A stretch of 64,000 nt of DNA, taken from the NCBI RefSeq assembly GCF_000006985.1, contig NC_002932.3:395501-459500 (forward strand), written 5' to 3'. The position numbers and the translations under genes were made by a program. This document shows, piece after piece, positions 61,701-64,000 of this stretch (position 1 is the stretch's first letter; each line of letters starts with the position of its first letter). The stretch is from Chlorobaculum tepidum TLS. GTDB taxonomy: Bacteria > Bacteroidota > Chlorobiia > Chlorobiales > Chlorobiaceae. The notes under the pieces were generated by a model. That model was given only the letters and a program-made list of their open reading frames with translations. It was not told the origin of the DNA and made no database searches.

Positions 61701-62422
61701 GTTTCAGCCCCATGGTGCATCTTTTTTTTACAGACTGGCCATGGTGGGTGGCTGGTGCATGGGCAGGGGTGTGCCTGGTGTCTTTGGGCCGTATTATTCC
61801 GCATAAGGTTTTGCAGCGTGCCCAGGTTCCTCTGAACGAATGGCAGGGCCCCGGTGGCGGCCTGGAGCAACCCGTTCCGAAGGCTCGACGTATTTGGGTG
61901 CCGGTGGTCAACGCCGGCTTGTGGGCCTCCGCAGCCGATACCGCTAACCAGCCGGTATTCTGGGGCACGTTTCTATGGGCCGCTTTGGCCAGCACTCTGC
62001 TTTTGCTTGCTCTCATTGACTGGGACACCACCCTGCTGCCGGACTGGATTGTTCTTCCGCTGGGGTTGGCGGGCCTCCTCAGCAGCTATGCTGGGTTTAC
62101 CCGGCAAAGTCTGGCCGTCAGTGCGGCATCTGCTGTTGTAGTGCTGGTCCTGCTTGGCGGTTTTGCCTGGATATTCCATCGTATCAGGGGCGTTAGTGGT
62201 ATCGGAGGTGGTGACCTCAAACTTCTGGCAGCGCTGGCCGCCTGGTGGGGTCCTGACGGTGTCCTTTACGTGGTGGCGTTGGGTAGTGTGGTTACCGTAG
62301 TCTGGTATCTGGTGTGGCGACGCTTCAAAGGCCTGAGCCCCGAGGCAGAATGGCCATTTGGACCAGCTCTTGTGGTAGCTGCGCTGGCGTGGGGCTTGTG
62401 GGCTGCTCATTACTCGATTTAG
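61697..62422 (+). CDS. cpaA: prepilin peptidase (CpaA/TadV-type, A24)
   Basis: A 241-residue polytopic aspartic protease that removes leader peptides from the Flp and TadE-type prepilins. The two A24 aspartate motifs are present: IDWDTTLLPDW near 107-117 and GIGGGDLKLLAALAAWWGP near 170-188. It lacks the zinc-binding N-terminal methyltransferase domain of PilD. It starts with GTG 61697, overlapping tadC. The frame also has ATG 61712 as an alternative. Confidence 0.9.
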   Translation: MSFSPMVHLFFTDWPWWVAGAWAGVCLVSLGRIIPHKVLQRAQVPLNEWQGPGGGLEQPVPKARRIWVPVVNAGLWASAADTANQPVFWGTFLWAALASTLLLLALIDWDTTLLPDWIVLPLGLAGLLSSYAGFTRQSLAVSAASAVVVLVLLGGFAWIFHRIRGVSGIGGGDLKLLAALAAWWGPDGVLYVVALGSVVTVVWYLVWRRFKGLSPEAEWPFGPALVVAALAWGLWAAHYSI

Positions 62423-62625
62423 GTTGATTTGGCAACGGTTATCCGGTATTCACGCTCAACGCTATCTGTTTTTTCTCAGTGCCATTCTGTCTTGAATAAT
62501 GTGCTATCACCCCTTTTAGTCTAAGGGCTGGCGGTTTGGGTATCGGGTTTTGTCCCTTCCTTTTCAGGAAGTGCATGATCAATTTCGGGAATCGACAGTC
62601 TTCACTATTTTGATCAGGAGGTACT

Positions 62626-62793
62626 ATGCTAAAAAGTATCAACTCACAAAAGGGCGTCACCATGATCGAGTACGCTTTGATTGCTGCTTTGATCTCTACG
62701 GTTACGATTCTGGCTCTTTCGCAGGTCGGTCAAAATCTGGTAACTTTGCTTGTCAGCGTCGTAAACGCTTTTTCCAGTGCGCCGCCGAACTGA
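62626..62793 (+). CDS. flp: Flp-type pilin 4 (distal, divergent)
   Basis: A 55-residue prepilin not related by recent duplication to copies 1-3. MLKSINSQKG-VTMIEYALIAALIS has the same cleavage and Glu-Tyr motif but a leader of only ten residues. The mature protein ends VVNAFSSAPPN. The Shine-Dalgarno AGGAGGT lies 5 bases before the ATG. It is separated from cpaA by about 200 bases. It may be a minor pilin or a second major pilin expressed under other conditions. Confidence 0.88.
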   Translation: MLKSINSQKGVTMIEYALIAALISTVTILALSQVGQNLVTLLVSVVNAFSSAPPN

Positions 62794-62846
62794 CCACCGT
62801 ACATATTGCTGCTGTCGGGTAATAAAACTTTATTTCCTAAGGGTAA

Positions 62847-62915
62847 ATACCCCGCCGTTTACGGCGTAAAGTATTCAAGTATTGCCTTCAAGATACCCCG
62901 CTGCTTGCGGCGGGG
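62847..62915 (+). terminator. double hairpin after the Tad locus
   Basis: A first hairpin (CGCCG-ttta-CGGCG inside an AATAC/GTATT outer stem, 62847-62875) is followed by CCCCGC-tgcttgcg-GCGGGG at 62896-62915 and then TTCTTCATT. It can serve as terminator for the pilin transcript. The second hairpin also resembles REP/IS200-type hairpins. Confidence 0.55.
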
Positions 62916-63086
62916 TTCTTCATTACGGGACAACTCTGAAAATTGCGTTCATTAAACCCGCTACATGCGCAATATCCCGGTGATTCCTTTTTTGAAAATC
63001 AGATATTTGTAAAGAAATTGGCGCCTCTAAAACAGGGTGGGGACTCTTTTTTTCTCAGTAAATCAGAACCTGTAGAAACAGATACC

Positions 63087-64000
63087 ATGAAATCAGATAA
63101 GCACTGGCTGAACCGGGAGCGTCTTACTGTTTATCCCCGAATTTTTCTGGCTCTGTTCCTTATCCTTGGTCTGGTGTGGGTTCTGATGTCGAAAAATATG
63201 CTTGACATTAAAGGAAAGCCGCTTGGATACGATTTTATGACATTCTGGGCTGCATCGCATCTTGCCTTGACGGGACATGCTCAAGACGCCTACAAAATAC
63301 CCTTGCTTTTCAAGGCTCAGCAACTTGCCATATCGGCTTCAAAAGTTGCTTACGCATGGTTCTACCCGCCCACCTTCTATCTTGTTGTGCTGCCATTGGC
63401 GTTACTGCCTTACGTGACAGCATACTGGACCTTTATGCTCTCAACGCTGTGGGGTTATCTTCTGGTGTTTCGCCGCATCGTTCGTGGCAACATCGCGATG
63501 TGGTGTCTGGCGGCATTCTCCGGATTGTGGATAAACTTTTTCTGCGGCCAGAACGGATTCCTGACTGCATCACTTGCCGGCTTGGCACTGCTCACCGTTG
63601 AGCGACGTCCTGTTCTGGCAGGAGTGTTCATCGGGCTGCTTGCCATCAAACCGCATCTTGCGATGCTCTTTCCGGTGGCATTACTCGCTATTGGCGCGTG
63701 GCGAACGTTGGTAACCGCTGCCGTGACAGCGGTCACCTTTATGGCTATTGGTATGGCAACTTTCGGAATCGCCGTATTGAAGGGCTTCCTTGCGAGCATT
63801 GGCGATGCTCGTCTGTTTCTGGAAAACGGCATTCTTGAATGGATAAAAATGCCCTCCGTTTTTGTGTTCATGCGCTTGCTCGGAATGCCCGTCGCCGGGG
63901 CGTATATTGCCCATTGTGCCGTAGCCATAGCGGCAGTAATCGTCGTCTGGCGTGTGTGGCGTCGTTGCGAAGATCGAAACCTGCGCGGTGCAGCCCTGAT
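63087..64000 (+). CDS. GT87-family (DUF2029) membrane glycosyltransferase, 3' end outside window
   Basis: At least 304 residues are visible, with no stop before the right edge. The protein has a first helix (FLALFLILGLVWVLM), then GYDFMTFWAASHLALTG with the conserved Asp-containing loop, then the AWFYPPTFYLVVLPLALLPY segment and repeated hydrophobic helices. This is typical of GT87 polyprenyl-phosphate-mannose-dependent alpha-mannosyltransferase-like proteins. The acceptor is unknown. Adjacency to the Tad locus hints at surface glycan or pilin glycosylation, but the intervening hairpins suggest a separate transcript. Confidence 0.8.
   Translation, partial: MKSDKHWLNRERLTVYPRIFLALFLILGLVWVLMSKNMLDIKGKPLGYDFMTFWAASHLALTGHAQDAYKIPLLFKAQQLAISASKVAYAWFYPPTFYLVVLPLALLPYVTAYWTFMLSTLWGYLLVFRRIVRGNIAMWCLAAFSGLWINFFCGQNGFLTASLAGLALLTVERRPVLAGVFIGLLAIKPHLAMLFPVALLAIGAWRTLVTAAVTAVTFMAIGMATFGIAVLKGFLASIGDARLFLENGILEWIKMPSVFVFMRLLGMPVAGAYIAHCAVAIAAVIVVWRVWRRCEDRNLRGAAL

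Overview
The window looks like a chromosomal stretch from a green sulfur bacterium (Chlorobiaceae, close to Chlorobaculum). This is an inference from gene content and order: a complete anaerobic B12 operon made of fused enzymes, CobN/ChlI/ChlD-type chelatase genes beside a corrinoid importer, gltB-gltD and clpX. No marker gene such as 16S rRNA is present, so the assignment rests on recognition and was not computed.

Layout. 1-722: 3' part of a SAM methyltransferase. 1337-14312 (minus): one long cobalamin-riboswitch operon, transcribed right to left: a possible small His-rich ORF, an outer-membrane protein, the ECF cobalt importer cbiMNQO, cobA, cbiK, cbiL, and the fusions cbiHC, cbiET, cbiGF and cbiJD. 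This covers oxygen-independent corrin ring synthesis from uroporphyrinogen III as far as the CbiC step. 14424-16811 (minus): a DUF697-like membrane protein and an FMN-dependent NPD-family protein. 17146-25986 (plus): housekeeping genes gpmA, gltB, gltD, a DUF4404 protein and clpX, then tRNA-Val(GAC) with its own promoter and terminator.

26540-50833 (plus): a second B12 regulon opened by another cobalamin riboswitch. It runs as one tightly overlapping gene string: ferredoxin-like protein, BtuF-like lipoprotein, BtuC, BtuD with a C-terminal extension, a second BtuF-like lipoprotein, CbiZ, a two-domain nitrilase-like protein, a TIM-barrel protein, a radical SAM-SPASM protein, CobN-like protein 1, a degraded TonB receptor, a ChlD-like and a ChlI-like AAA subunit, and CobN-like protein 2. 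A third cobalamin riboswitch then controls an intact TonB-dependent receptor. Because CbiK in the first operon already supplies cobalt insertion for de novo synthesis, the CobN/ChlI/ChlD set is probably used for something else, such as metal insertion, removal or exchange on imported tetrapyrroles. This is the most interesting system in the window.

50966-51229 is the scar of an IS256-family element. 51261-62915 (plus) is a Tad/Flp pilus locus: flp copies, cpaB, secretin, tadE, tadG, tadZ/cpaE, tadA/cpaF, tadB, tadC, a prepilin peptidase and a distal fourth pilin. Its pilin end has been amplified by nested recent duplications that left three near-identical flp genes, an flp 3' fragment and a truncated cpaB copy. 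A GT87-like membrane glycosyltransferase runs off the right edge.
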